From NCBI RefSeq assembly GCF_003596335.1, contig NZ_QZCH01000007.1, forward strand, positions 62,001 to 126,000: a DNA stretch of 64,000 nucleotides, in the 5' to 3' direction. Position 1 is the first letter of the stretch; every line of letters begins with the position of its first letter. A program made the position numbers and the translations under genes. Origin of the DNA: Motilimonas pumila. GTDB taxonomy: Bacteria > Pseudomonadota > Gammaproteobacteria > Enterobacterales > CBDFNC01. This document shows, in pieces, positions 27,402-36,751 of this stretch. Under the pieces are notes generated by a model that worked only from the letters and a program-made list of their open reading frames with translations, was not told the origin of the DNA and ran no database searches.

Positions 27402-27481
27402 GTAGGAGTGTTAATGCACTCCTACGTGATGTTGGGCAACATTGCCCAATGACGGTAACTGCAGATATAACAGTCTGTTAT
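27402..27481 (-). promoter_or_regulatory. Three consecutive perfect inverted repeats between the NRPS and the secreted protein gene
   Basis: The 134-base gap carries GTAGGAGTG/CACTCCTAC (27402-27425), TTGGGCAA/TTGCCCAA with a two-base spacer (27432-27449), and ATAACAG/CTGTTAT with a one-base spacer (27467-27481). None is followed by a T run on the minus strand. They may be mRNA processing or stability hairpins, or the tightly spaced ones may be protein-binding operators. Confidence 0.55.
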
Positions 27482-27511
27482 GTCATCCCCGTCGTTAACA
27501 AACTGGCGAGA

Positions 27512-30500
27512 TTAATCCAGCAAGTTTGAAAAAGTATCGAGCACATCGAGGTAAGTGTTGATAACGTCTTGTATCGTAGACTCTTGGTAGTGGCTGCCTT
27601 CGTATTCCACTGCTAAGACTAAGTGCTCGCCATGCTCTATGATTCGAAACCAATTCCAGCGGCTCAGCTGTTTACCTTGAGCGCGAGCATATCGCCATTG
27701 TTGACTGGTGACCGCATCGTGCCACTCGGGTGGGATTTTGGCATGAGTATCAACGGCAAAAGCAAAAGACGTCGCCCGATTGATAGCACTTTCCCCCTGT
27801 ATTAATTCCCCGGATGAGACTCCTGAAGGTACAAATTCACGATAATCCAGGCTTTGATGTTTACTTATATTTAGACTGTCGATAGCGACATCTTTTGCGG
27901 TGTCTAATAAGTTCTGTTCGGTATTTGTCGCTAAGAGAACAAGGTCAGCAAATGCGCCAACTAGATGCTCTGTTCCTGCAACGTGCCTACCCGATAAAAT
28001 CATGCCGATACTCGGATTGGATTGGCGCAGTATTTTGCTAACCATGTGGGCCAAAGCACTGAACAGCAGGTGATTCAGTGTGATGGAGTGTTGGCTGGCC
28101 AGTTGCCTGATGTTAACAGAACGACTCGCGCCTAAACCAAGGTAAATACTGTGCCTTTCTGACGCGGTATTTTCTGCTGCAGCTTTGTCATGGGGTAAGC
28201 GAGCGGGGTGGTATTTGTGCGCGTAATCTTGCCAGAAATCGCGTGCTTTTTGATATTCCTGAGTGCCAGGGTATTGTTCAATTAACCAAGTTTGGTAATC
28301 AGCATAATTAAATGCTAAAGGTGTGAGACTGATTGTTTGTTGTTGATACAAGCTTTGATATATCGCATTGAAATCGCGATTTAAAATAACAGTCGACAAG
28401 CCATCAGCAAAGGCATGCTCTTGAGTAATCAGTAGCGCAAATTGATTATTTTCATCTAGCAGCACCTCCGTCAAGGTAGGGGATTGTGAGAATTGGTGCA
28501 GCTTTTGACCTGTAGCAAATACCTTGTCGGCGCGACTCTCGTTAATCAGGGCTTCATAGCTATAATGCTCAAGAGCGCCCTTGATTGGACGGGTTTGGAA
28601 TTCCGGTTGCAAAAAGCTTGGCAAATGCAGCATCAGTTTCCCTTGCTGAAGTTCAACTTTTGCAGACAAGGCACAATGGCGTTGCCATAATAGTTTTAAT
28701 GCTGCAGACATATGCCCTAAGTCAAAAGGTAAGTCACTTGGAATAAGTGCTTGCACCATTGATAAATGTTGCCCCATATCTATGTCGTGCCAATGAAACT
28801 TAATGAGCGATGGTGCATGAAGGATGTCTTTGCTTGAATGTGTTATCTGATATTGTTGCTGGGCAATTTGAACTTGGGGTTGAGTTTCGATGGTTTGCGC
28901 CTGTTGCGACAGGCGTTGCACGTTTAAGAAAGTACTCGCTTCTAGTTCACAATTAAATACCTCGCGAACTTGGTGCATTAACTTTATGAGCGCCAAAGAG
29001 TCACCTCCAAGCAAGAAGAACTCATCATCTCGGCTTACAGCGTTGTTCTCTATCTCAAGTATTTCAGCCCATATTTGACTTAGCTTGGTTTCTACTTCTC
29101 CACGAGGTGAAGAAAATACGGCTGTTTTTGCAATTTGAATTGGCCTTTCAATCAGCGCTTTTCGATCAATTTTGCCATTGGCTGTTAATGGCATTGCTTC
29201 TAATGCTTGAAACGCTGAGGGTATCATATGGCGAGGCAAGCTATTGGCCAGATACTGGCTTAGCGCAGTGGCAGCAAGGTTTGGCTGATTGTGATGCTGA
29301 GGGAGATAATAACAAACCAATTTGTTAGGCTCGCCCACCGCAACAACAATCGCTTCTTTAACCCCTGAGTGTCGACACAATTGTGATTCGATCTCGCCAA
29401 GTTCAATGCGAAAGCCGCGGATCTTGATTTGTTGATCTATACGGCCTTGCAAAATTAGCTCACCTCGCTCATTCCAGCTCGCGAGATCACCCGTAGCGTA
29501 GAGTTTTTCGCTTAGGCCATCCGTAAATGGATTCAGGACATATTTATTTTGGGTGAGTTCGGCTCTATTGTAGTATTCAGTCGCCAGTCCGTGCCCCCCA
29601 ATGTAGAGCTCACCAAGTACGCCAATCGGGAGCTTTTTCATCTTACTATCTAGGATATAAAAGCTAGTATTTGCGATGGGCCCGCCAACCGAGGTGGGGG
29701 AGTTAAGGTTGAGCCGTGAAACAGAAGACCAAACCGTTGTTTCGGTCGGTCCATACATATTCCATAACGCCAATGAGTGTTGTGCTAACAGTGCTTGTTT
29801 TAGGCTATCTGGCATAGGCTCGCCACCACACATGGCTTTAAAGGGGCGATTTATTTGCCAATTAGCATCAAGCAGCATTTTCCACGTGGCGGGAGTGGCT
29901 TGCATCATGGTGATGCCATGTTCAGTGATCATCTTTATCAAACGTTCAGGATGGAGGCTGTCGCTACGGCCCGCGATGACAATTTTCGCACCAACAATGA
30001 GGGGTAAAAATAACTCCAAGGTATGAATGTCAAAAGAAATAGAAGTGACCGCGAGCAATGAATCTTGAGCTGAAATACCGGGTTTTTGAGACATAGCAAA
30101 TAAAAAGTTACACAAACCTTTATGCGATATCACTACGCCTTTGGGCTTCCCAGTGGAGCCGGACGTATAAATGATGTAGGCACTATCTTGTGCCGACACT
30201 TGCGCCTTGAATGAGTGTCCTTGAAAACGGGTCAAATCCAGCTTATCGATAGCAAGCGTGAGTTGCTGAGCTTGGCCAAAATTGAGGTTGAGATGCGAGT
30301 GGGTCAAAATGAGGTCTGACTCACTGTCTTGTACCATGTATTTCAGGCGTTCAATCGGATAGGCGGGATCCAGTGGAACATAAGCCGCGCCAGCTTTCAT
30401 TATTGCAATCAAAGCGATCAGCATGTCAGGGCTTCGCTCTAATGCCACGGCAATGCGTTGACCTTTTCCAAAACCATGATGGTTAAAATAGCTTGCTAAT

Positions 30501-33500
30501 GCATCGCTGCGACGATTAAGTTCATCATAACGGATGTTTTCTTGCTCACCGATTACGGCATTATCGTGTGGCCGAATACTGACTTGTTTTGAGAAGGCCG
30601 ATAACCAGTTAGTGCTAGGCCAAGATTGCTGAGTCTTATTCCAATTTTGTAGCTTTTGATGCTCTTCCATGCTGATGACTGAAATATCACCGAGTGTTTG
30701 AGTAGGCTCGGAGATGATTTGCGTAAGCACATGTGTGAGCTGAGAGAGTAATTGTTGTCCTTTAGAGTAACTAAAGAGTGAGCTAGAAAAATTGAGCTTT
30801 AACTTTAAATCTTGGCCAGGGTTTATCGTTAAGGTTAAATCGAAATTAGTTTGCTCATCGGCGTTAATGTTGCTTAATTCAAATGCTTGCCCTTGACTGT
30901 TTAATTCGACAAATGCATCACTGAGCGGGTAATTTTCATAAATGAGTAAAGACTGAAGGCTCAACTCTGGCCCATGGACGTTGGTCTTTAAAATGTCTTT
31001 TAAGGGCAAGAAACTGTGCTGGTGACGCTGCTGGGCCTGTTGATGATGTTGCTGTAACCAATCGGTTAAACACCAATCCTCTTGATAGTTTAATACCACA
31101 GGCAGGCTATTAATAAATAGCCCAACCATTTGCTCAACGTGTTCAAGCTCAGGAGGTCTGCCCGCGACGGTTTCTGCGAAAACTAGCGTGTCAACTTGGC
31201 TATGCTGCTGCAATAAAAGGGCCCAAGCGCCTTGCAAAACCGTGTTGACCGTCACGTTCGATTGTTGAGCATATTGCGATAACTTCGCCAAATCTGTGAA
31301 TTGAGTCTCCACAACATGTTGTTGATTTATGGTGGCTAAATCAGAGCTTTTTGGGCATGAAGGAAAATGACTGTTATGACGCCACTGCTCAAGCTCTTGA
31401 TTCCAAAAGTGGCGGGCCTTGGCGTAATCTTGTTGTGCCAACCAAGTAATATAGCCTTTGTAAGGCGCGAGTTGACTTGAGAAAGCGCTGCTTTGCAACT
31501 TGGCTTTGTATCCTTGCATGACGGCGCCAAAGACCAAAGGCATCGACCAGCCATCAAGTAAAGCGTGATGATTGGTCCAAAGTAGGCGATAACTGTGATG
31601 CGCTAACTTGGCCACGGTCAAACGCATAAGTGGCGCTTCGTCAGGACGAAAACCTCGAGCTTTATCTTGCTGTCGATATTGCTCAAATGCTTGGGTTTGC
31701 TCAGAGGCGTTTAAATTTGAGAAATCCACTTCAGACCATGGCAGAGCCACATCACTGAGTACCATTTGCAGTTGATTATCAGCCACAAATTGGGTCCTGA
31801 AAATGGCTTGCTCGGCAAAAACTTCGCGCCATGCATCCGCAAAGACTGCGCAATCAAATTGACCCGTTAAATCCAAATAGATTTGGCTAACGTAGGCACT
31901 GGCATCTACGGCGCTATGAAATAACATGCCTTGCTGCATACCGGTCGCCGGATATACATCTTGCATATTGGGGTGTTGTTGGCTTAGCGCATCTAGTTTA
32001 TCTTGGGTGAGTTGGCTTAGAGGAACGTCACTGGGTGTTAGGCTCTCTGTGTGCGTTTGCAGGCAGCAGTGGATAATATCTTGCAAACTTTGTTGAAAGT
32101 GACCAAGTAGCTGGTCGACCTCAGCAGTTGAAAAATGAGAGTCTGCGTAATCTAATCGAATCGAGAGCTGGCCATGGGCGACCAAACTATTTAGCCCCAT
32201 CGCAAATGGTCGCGGTCTTTGGTCACCTTCTTGCGGCCCCAAATCCAATTGCTGAGGAATAAACGCTGATGTTTGATCAAAACTGCTATCAAACTGGCCT
32301 AGGTAGTTGAACACCAACGCCGGTTGTTGTGTGGTAGCCAGTTCGCCTGCTTGTTGCAGTAGTAAATAGCCTTGGCCTTGCTGCGGTACCTGACGTAATT
32401 GCTCTTTGACCGTTTTGATCAGCGAGGCTAATTGGCGAAAGCTCTGTTGGCTTGCTTGAATATTAAGCGGGTATAAACTGGTAAACCAACCCAAGGTTTC
32501 GCTAATGTCTAGTTTAGGGTTTTGATGTTCTCTACCATGACTCTCCAACGCCAATGGCAAAGATGTTAGGCCTTGCCAGCGATGCATGGCTAATAGCAAG
32601 GCGCTCAGCAATAAATCTGGCGTTTGTGTATTAAAGGTGTGATTGCTTTTTTCAATCAAGCTTTCCGTCAGGCTAGCGCTCAGCTGAGTCTGCGCTTGCT
32701 TCGTTTCACCGACACAGGCAGGGGCTAGTTCGCTAAATGGTTGTGGTAAGGGTACTTGTTGCTTTTGCCAAAACGGTATTTGCTGTTTTAACTCGGGTAA
32801 ACCCTGTTGTAAATGTTGACTCCACTCTTGCAAAGACGATGTTTTAGGGCCCAAGGTAATGGTGTCATTCTGTTGCAATTGTTGCCAAGCCGTAGCGATG
32901 TCTTGAAATAATATGCGCCAAGAAACGCCGTCTATCACTAGGTGATGGATCACCAGTAACAAGTAAGAGTTTTGAGCGTTATCTCTGATCACGCTCGCCC
33001 GCACTAAGTCTCCTTTTGAAAGTGTAAGTTGGGTTTGACAAAGGCTGGCGTACTCTTGGATAGCCGCTGCGTCTGGTAAGTTGATTTGTGTGACTTGCGA
33101 CTGAATATGACCTGTGTCAACTGACTGGTATTGGCCATACCATTGGCCTTGTTGAGGTTGAAATTGCAGCCTGAGCGCGTCGTGCTTTTGATACAAGGCG
33201 GTCATGATGGCGACTAATTTTGCTTGGTCTAACGTTGCGGGGCAGCGTAATAAAAAACTTTGATTATAGTGATTGACTTGGACCGCAGACTGATTGAAGA
33301 AATACTGCTGAATGGGCAGAAGAGGCTGTTCACCTTCACTGTCGTGCTGTGAAATTTGTACTTGCTGTTGTGTGCTAGCCGCTTCAGCAAGCCCACGAAT
33401 AGTTTGTGTTTCAAACACCGTTTGGGTGGTAAAATGCAATCCCATTTTGGCGGCTTGAGCGACTAACTGTATCGCTAAAATGGAGTCTCCACCTAATTCA

Positions 33501-36500
33501 AAAAAGCTATCAGTGACACTGATTGGATCGCGTTTTAACAAGCGTTGCCACAGTAAGCAGAGAGAGTGCTCTTTGTCCGTGGCTGCGGGCTCAATGATGG
33601 CCTGCGTACAACCCTCGATGTCTGGCAATGCTTTACGATCGAGTTTGCCATTGGGAGTCAAAGGTAAGCGCTTCAGTTGAACCATGGCGCTAGGCACCAT
33701 GTAGGCTGGTAAGTATTGGCTAAGTTGATGCTTGATAAAATTAACATCAAGGTCATCATGTATGCTGGACTGTTGTCCCACAAGGTACGCTAATAGTCGT
33801 TTAGGTTCGCCTTGCGCCAGTACCGCCACTTCTTTAACGCCAGGCATGGCTAATAATTGGGTTTCTATTTCGCCGAGTTCAACCCGAAAACCCCGAATCT
33901 TTACTTGATGATCAATTCTGCCTGCAAACACCAAATCCCCTGCGGGGGTTTGATAAACCAAATCACCGGTTTTGTACAAGGTAGAGTCAGACACCGTGGC
34001 ACAAGCTATAAAACGTTCAGCGGTCAATTCCGGTTGATGCAAATAACCGTCAGCTAAGCCCACTCCGCTGATATAAAGTTCGCCAGTGACGCCGATTGGA
34101 ACAGGTTGCATAAATGGGTCGAGTACAAAAGTGCTTAAGTTAGCAATAGGTTTACCAATATGCAGTTCTGATTGGTCAGGCTGGAAAGTACCTATGGTGG
34201 TACAAACCGTGCTTTCACTGGGCCCATACGCATTATAAAAGCATCGTTGATGTGCCCACTTTTCTGCTTGAGCGCGAGAAACCGCTTCACCTGCAACAAC
34301 CAAGTGTTGCACGCTATGCCATTGCTCGATAGGTAAGTGAGGCAATAATACCGGAGGCAATGTAGCGTGAGTGATTTGTTGCTCCGCCACTAAGGAAGAC
34401 AATAACTCTGCAGATTTGACAACGCTTTCATCGCACATGTGCAAGCTCGCGCCATGGCTCAATGCCATGACCCATTCCCACGTAGCCGCGTCGAAGGCGA
34501 TAGACGCAAATTGTAAAACGCGCGACTGAGGTGTGACTTGCAAGGCTTGTTGCTGCGCACTGGCTAAGTTGATTAAACCATTATGGGCCAATTTTACACC
34601 CTTGGGTTTACCCGTTGAACCTGAGGTGTAAATCACATAGGCACAATCCGTTGCCACAGTGTTGGCGGTAAAGTTGCAGCCAGCATTATCAGGCAGGTGT
34701 GCTAAGTGAGAGATTAGCTCGTGCCAGTCAATCACGGTTGTGGTTGCAGTTGGTGGCGTCGGCATCGCACTTTTTGTCGTCAGCATCAGCTTCGCTTGGC
34801 TGTGAGACAGTATGTACTGCACCCGCTCTTGCGGGTAATGAGGGTCGACTGGCAAGTAGGCTGCGCCCAGTTTGAGTGTTGCAAGAATGGCAATCAACAA
34901 GTTTGGGCCACGTTGCAAAGAGATGGCAACCAAATCGCCTTGGCCTACGCCTTGTTGACTCAGGTAAAAAGCGACTACGTTCGCTTGACGGTTGAGTTCG
35001 CCGTAGCTTAATTCGACGGTCGCTAGGGTATTATCGTGATGGACTAAAGCGCAGGCTGCCGGCGCTTGTTGGCTCCAACGTTCAAATAATCTGACGACGT
35101 TGTTGACGGCGATTACCGGAGCCTGGGTTTGATTCCACTGATCGAGATTAAAGGCGTCTTGAGGTAAAAGTATGTGATGTTGACTGAGCGGGGCTTGGGG
35201 CGCAGCAACTGCCGCGCGCACTAATTGCTCAAAAATCTGACTCCATCGTTCGATAGTATTGGCATTGAATAAGCCTGAGTTGTACTCCCATTGGCACATT
35301 AATCCGGCGTCTGTTGGCGTCAGGTTCAGCGTCAGGTCAAACTTGGAAAAAGCACAATCAATGGCCAAAGGTGAAGCGTGGATATCCCCAAGTTGCCATT
35401 CACTTTGCTGGGCATTTTGCAGCGACAACATCACTTGAAAGAGAGGGTTTATATTGTTTTCTCGCGGAAAATCGAGGGTCTCTAACAGTACGTCGTAGGG
35501 GGTTTGTTGATGGTTGTAGGCTGCCAGCAAGGTTTGTTTAGATTGTGCCAGTGACTGTTCGAGATTAAGCGTTAAGTCGACTTGGTTTCGTAACACTAAG
35601 TTGTTGATGAAAAAACCGACCAAGGGCGCTAATTGGCTTCGCTCACGGTTAGCAATAGGGGTTCCGATAACGATGTCTTGTTGCCCAGAGAGCCTAGCCA
35701 AAAGGCAACTAAACAAGGCATTAAGTGCCATGAATAAAGTGGCGCCTTGTTTTTGGCACACTTGTTCTAACAGTCTGACTAACGATTTTGGCAATAGGGT
35801 TTGGTGGGTGCAGCCGGTACCGTCATGGTTCTCCTTACGGGCAAAATCTAATGGTAAGTTATGACAAGGTGGTAGGTCAGCCAGTTGCGTTTGCCAATAG
35901 TTAAGGTGTTGCTGCGCGGCTTCTGTTTGATTGAAGTCGCGCTGCCACAGAGCATAATCGGCATATTCTATTTCGTGTTCGGGCAGGGCTTTAAGCGATA
36001 GCTTATCATTGCAGGCGGCTTGATAGTGCTGGCTCAGTTCATTGACCAATACCGATAAAGACCAGGCATCCGCGGCAATGTGGTGTAAAGTCAACAGCAA
36101 CACACTTTGCTTGCTTTGTATGATCAATTGAGCCCGAAGCATGGCGTCACGGGCTAAGTCAAAGCGTTTAGCGGCTTCTTGCCGTGCTAGCTGTATCGTG
36201 TTGTGTTGTTGTTCTTGGTGAGATTGTGCCGTTAAGTCTATTTCTGCTAAATGGCACTCAATAGGCGCAGTGACCACTGCTTGGCCTCTTCCTTCGTTGT
36301 CTTTACGAAACACGGTGCGAAGCACCTGATGACGCGCAAGCATCGCTGTTAAACTCGCTTGTAATGCGTTCTTGTTGACGTCCCCTTGTAGCTGAAGGGC
36401 CAGAGGCATATTAAATTGGCCGTGATCTTGACCTAATTCGCTGGCCAGCCACAGGCGCTGCTGAGCAAAAGACATGGGGTAGCCAAGTTGGCCACAATGG

Positions 36501-36637
36501 TTGACTGTCAATGGCTGTTTACGGATATTCAATGCCATTTCGGTTTGTTGCTTTTGCTGTTGTTTTTGTTCAAGTAATTTTTTAAGTAAGGCGCGTTTTT
36601 TTGCCAGCGCGAGTTCACTGGTGCTTGGTTGACTCAT
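27512..36637 (-). CDS. Two-module NRPS: C-A-T-E-C-A-T-terminal C-like domain
   Basis: A 3041-residue nonribosomal peptide synthetase. Order and rough residues: N-terminal docking helix 10-30 (KKRALLKKLLEQK); C1 50-490 (HHIAADAWS); A1 510-1010; T1 about 1050 (ELGGDSILAIQ); epimerisation domain 1105-1550 (HHLVIDGVSW, TLGWFTSLYP, VFNYLGQF); C2 1570-2000 (VYPATGMQQGMLFHS, HHALLDGWS, the D-C-L pattern expected after E); A2 2025-2500; T2 about 2545 (LLGGDSLALI); and a last condensation-like domain 2610-3041 with EHAFADGLS. Aligning with GrsA gives code DAWTVAAVCK for A1 (Phe-like) and DILQMGMVWK for A2 (Gly-like). There is no thioesterase or reductase, so the last domain probably releases the chain. 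AGGA precedes the ATG. Confidence 0.95.
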   Translation of the reverse strand: MSQPSTSELALAKKRALLKKLLEQKQQQKQQTEMALNIRKQPLTVNHCGQLGYPMSFAQQRLWLASELGQDHGQFNMPLALQLQGDVNKNALQASLTAMLARHQVLRTVFRKDNEGRGQAVVTAPIECHLAEIDLTAQSHQEQQHNTIQLARQEAAKRFDLARDAMLRAQLIIQSKQSVLLLTLHHIAADAWSLSVLVNELSQHYQAACNDKLSLKALPEHEIEYADYALWQRDFNQTEAAQQHLNYWQTQLADLPPCHNLPLDFARKENHDGTGCTHQTLLPKSLVRLLEQVCQKQGATLFMALNALFSCLLARLSGQQDIVIGTPIANRERSQLAPLVGFFINNLVLRNQVDLTLNLEQSLAQSKQTLLAAYNHQQTPYDVLLETLDFPRENNINPLFQVMLSLQNAQQSEWQLGDIHASPLAIDCAFSKFDLTLNLTPTDAGLMCQWEYNSGLFNANTIERWSQIFEQLVRAAVAAPQAPLSQHHILLPQDAFNLDQWNQTQAPVIAVNNVVRLFERWSQQAPAACALVHHDNTLATVELSYGELNRQANVVAFYLSQQGVGQGDLVAISLQRGPNLLIAILATLKLGAAYLPVDPHYPQERVQYILSHSQAKLMLTTKSAMPTPPTATTTVIDWHELISHLAHLPDNAGCNFTANTVATDCAYVIYTSGSTGKPKGVKLAHNGLINLASAQQQALQVTPQSRVLQFASIAFDAATWEWVMALSHGASLHMCDESVVKSAELLSSLVAEQQITHATLPPVLLPHLPIEQWHSVQHLVVAGEAVSRAQAEKWAHQRCFYNAYGPSESTVCTTIGTFQPDQSELHIGKPIANLSTFVLDPFMQPVPIGVTGELYISGVGLADGYLHQPELTAERFIACATVSDSTLYKTGDLVYQTPAGDLVFAGRIDHQVKIRGFRVELGEIETQLLAMPGVKEVAVLAQGEPKRLLAYLVGQQSSIHDDLDVNFIKHQLSQYLPAYMVPSAMVQLKRLPLTPNGKLDRKALPDIEGCTQAIIEPAATDKEHSLCLLWQRLLKRDPISVTDSFFELGGDSILAIQLVAQAAKMGLHFTTQTVFETQTIRGLAEAASTQQQVQISQHDSEGEQPLLPIQQYFFNQSAVQVNHYNQSFLLRCPATLDQAKLVAIMTALYQKHDALRLQFQPQQGQWYGQYQSVDTGHIQSQVTQINLPDAAAIQEYASLCQTQLTLSKGDLVRASVIRDNAQNSYLLLVIHHLVIDGVSWRILFQDIATAWQQLQQNDTITLGPKTSSLQEWSQHLQQGLPELKQQIPFWQKQQVPLPQPFSELAPACVGETKQAQTQLSASLTESLIEKSNHTFNTQTPDLLLSALLLAMHRWQGLTSLPLALESHGREHQNPKLDISETLGWFTSLYPLNIQASQQSFRQLASLIKTVKEQLRQVPQQGQGYLLLQQAGELATTQQPALVFNYLGQFDSSFDQTSAFIPQQLDLGPQEGDQRPRPFAMGLNSLVAHGQLSIRLDYADSHFSTAEVDQLLGHFQQSLQDIIHCCLQTHTESLTPSDVPLSQLTQDKLDALSQQHPNMQDVYPATGMQQGMLFHSAVDASAYVSQIYLDLTGQFDCAVFADAWREVFAEQAIFRTQFVADNQLQMVLSDVALPWSEVDFSNLNASEQTQAFEQYRQQDKARGFRPDEAPLMRLTVAKLAHHSYRLLWTNHHALLDGWSMPLVFGAVMQGYKAKLQSSAFSSQLAPYKGYITWLAQQDYAKARHFWNQELEQWRHNSHFPSCPKSSDLATINQQHVVETQFTDLAKLSQYAQQSNVTVNTVLQGAWALLLQQHSQVDTLVFAETVAGRPPELEHVEQMVGLFINSLPVVLNYQEDWCLTDWLQQHHQQAQQRHQHSFLPLKDILKTNVHGPELSLQSLLIYENYPLSDAFVELNSQGQAFELSNINADEQTNFDLTLTINPGQDLKLKLNFSSSLFSYSKGQQLLSQLTHVLTQIISEPTQTLGDISVISMEEHQKLQNWNKTQQSWPSTNWLSAFSKQVSIRPHDNAVIGEQENIRYDELNRRSDALASYFNHHGFGKGQRIAVALERSPDMLIALIAIMKAGAAYVPLDPAYPIERLKYMVQDSESDLILTHSHLNLNFGQAQQLTLAIDKLDLTRFQGHSFKAQVSAQDSAYIIYTSGSTGKPKGVVISHKGLCNFLFAMSQKPGISAQDSLLAVTSISFDIHTLELFLPLIVGAKIVIAGRSDSLHPERLIKMITEHGITMMQATPATWKMLLDANWQINRPFKAMCGGEPMPDSLKQALLAQHSLALWNMYGPTETTVWSSVSRLNLNSPTSVGGPIANTSFYILDSKMKKLPIGVLGELYIGGHGLATEYYNRAELTQNKYVLNPFTDGLSEKLYATGDLASWNERGELILQGRIDQQIKIRGFRIELGEIESQLCRHSGVKEAIVVAVGEPNKLVCYYLPQHHNQPNLAATALSQYLANSLPRHMIPSAFQALEAMPLTANGKIDRKALIERPIQIAKTAVFSSPRGEVETKLSQIWAEILEIENNAVSRDDEFFLLGGDSLALIKLMHQVREVFNCELEASTFLNVQRLSQQAQTIETQPQVQIAQQQYQITHSSKDILHAPSLIKFHWHDIDMGQHLSMVQALIPSDLPFDLGHMSAALKLLWQRHCALSAKVELQQGKLMLHLPSFLQPEFQTRPIKGALEHYSYEALINESRADKVFATGQKLHQFSQSPTLTEVLLDENNQFALLITQEHAFADGLSTVILNRDFNAIYQSLYQQQTISLTPLAFNYADYQTWLIEQYPGTQEYQKARDFWQDYAHKYHPARLPHDKAAAENTASERHSIYLGLGASRSVNIRQLASQHSITLNHLLFSALAHMVSKILRQSNPSIGMILSGRHVAGTEHLVGAFADLVLLATNTEQNLLDTAKDVAIDSLNISKHQSLDYREFVPSGVSSGELIQGESAINRATSFAFAVDTHAKIPPEWHDAVTSQQWRYARAQGKQLSRWNWFRIIEHGEHLVLAVEYEGSHYQESTIQDVINTYLDVLDTFSNLLD

Positions 36638-36664
36638 GTTATGTTCCTACATTCTTGGCAGCTC

Positions 36665-36743
36665 ACCCGCTGAGGTTGCACTCAGCGGGTATGTCATTTT
36701 TAATAGAGCTTGCCCGCCGCAAGTGAAACGCTGAGCGGGCAAG
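36665..36743 (-). promoter_or_regulatory. Two strong hairpins between the PKS-NRPS and NRPS genes
   Basis: In the 114-base gap, CTTGCCCGC/GCGGGCAAG (36709-36743) lies just behind the upstream gene. ACCCGCTGAG/CTCAGCGGGT (36665-36690, six-base loop) lies about 28 bases before the NRPS start. Neither is followed by a T run, so transcript processing, stability or translational control is more likely than termination. Confidence 0.55.
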
Positions 36744-36751
36744 TTGTTTTA

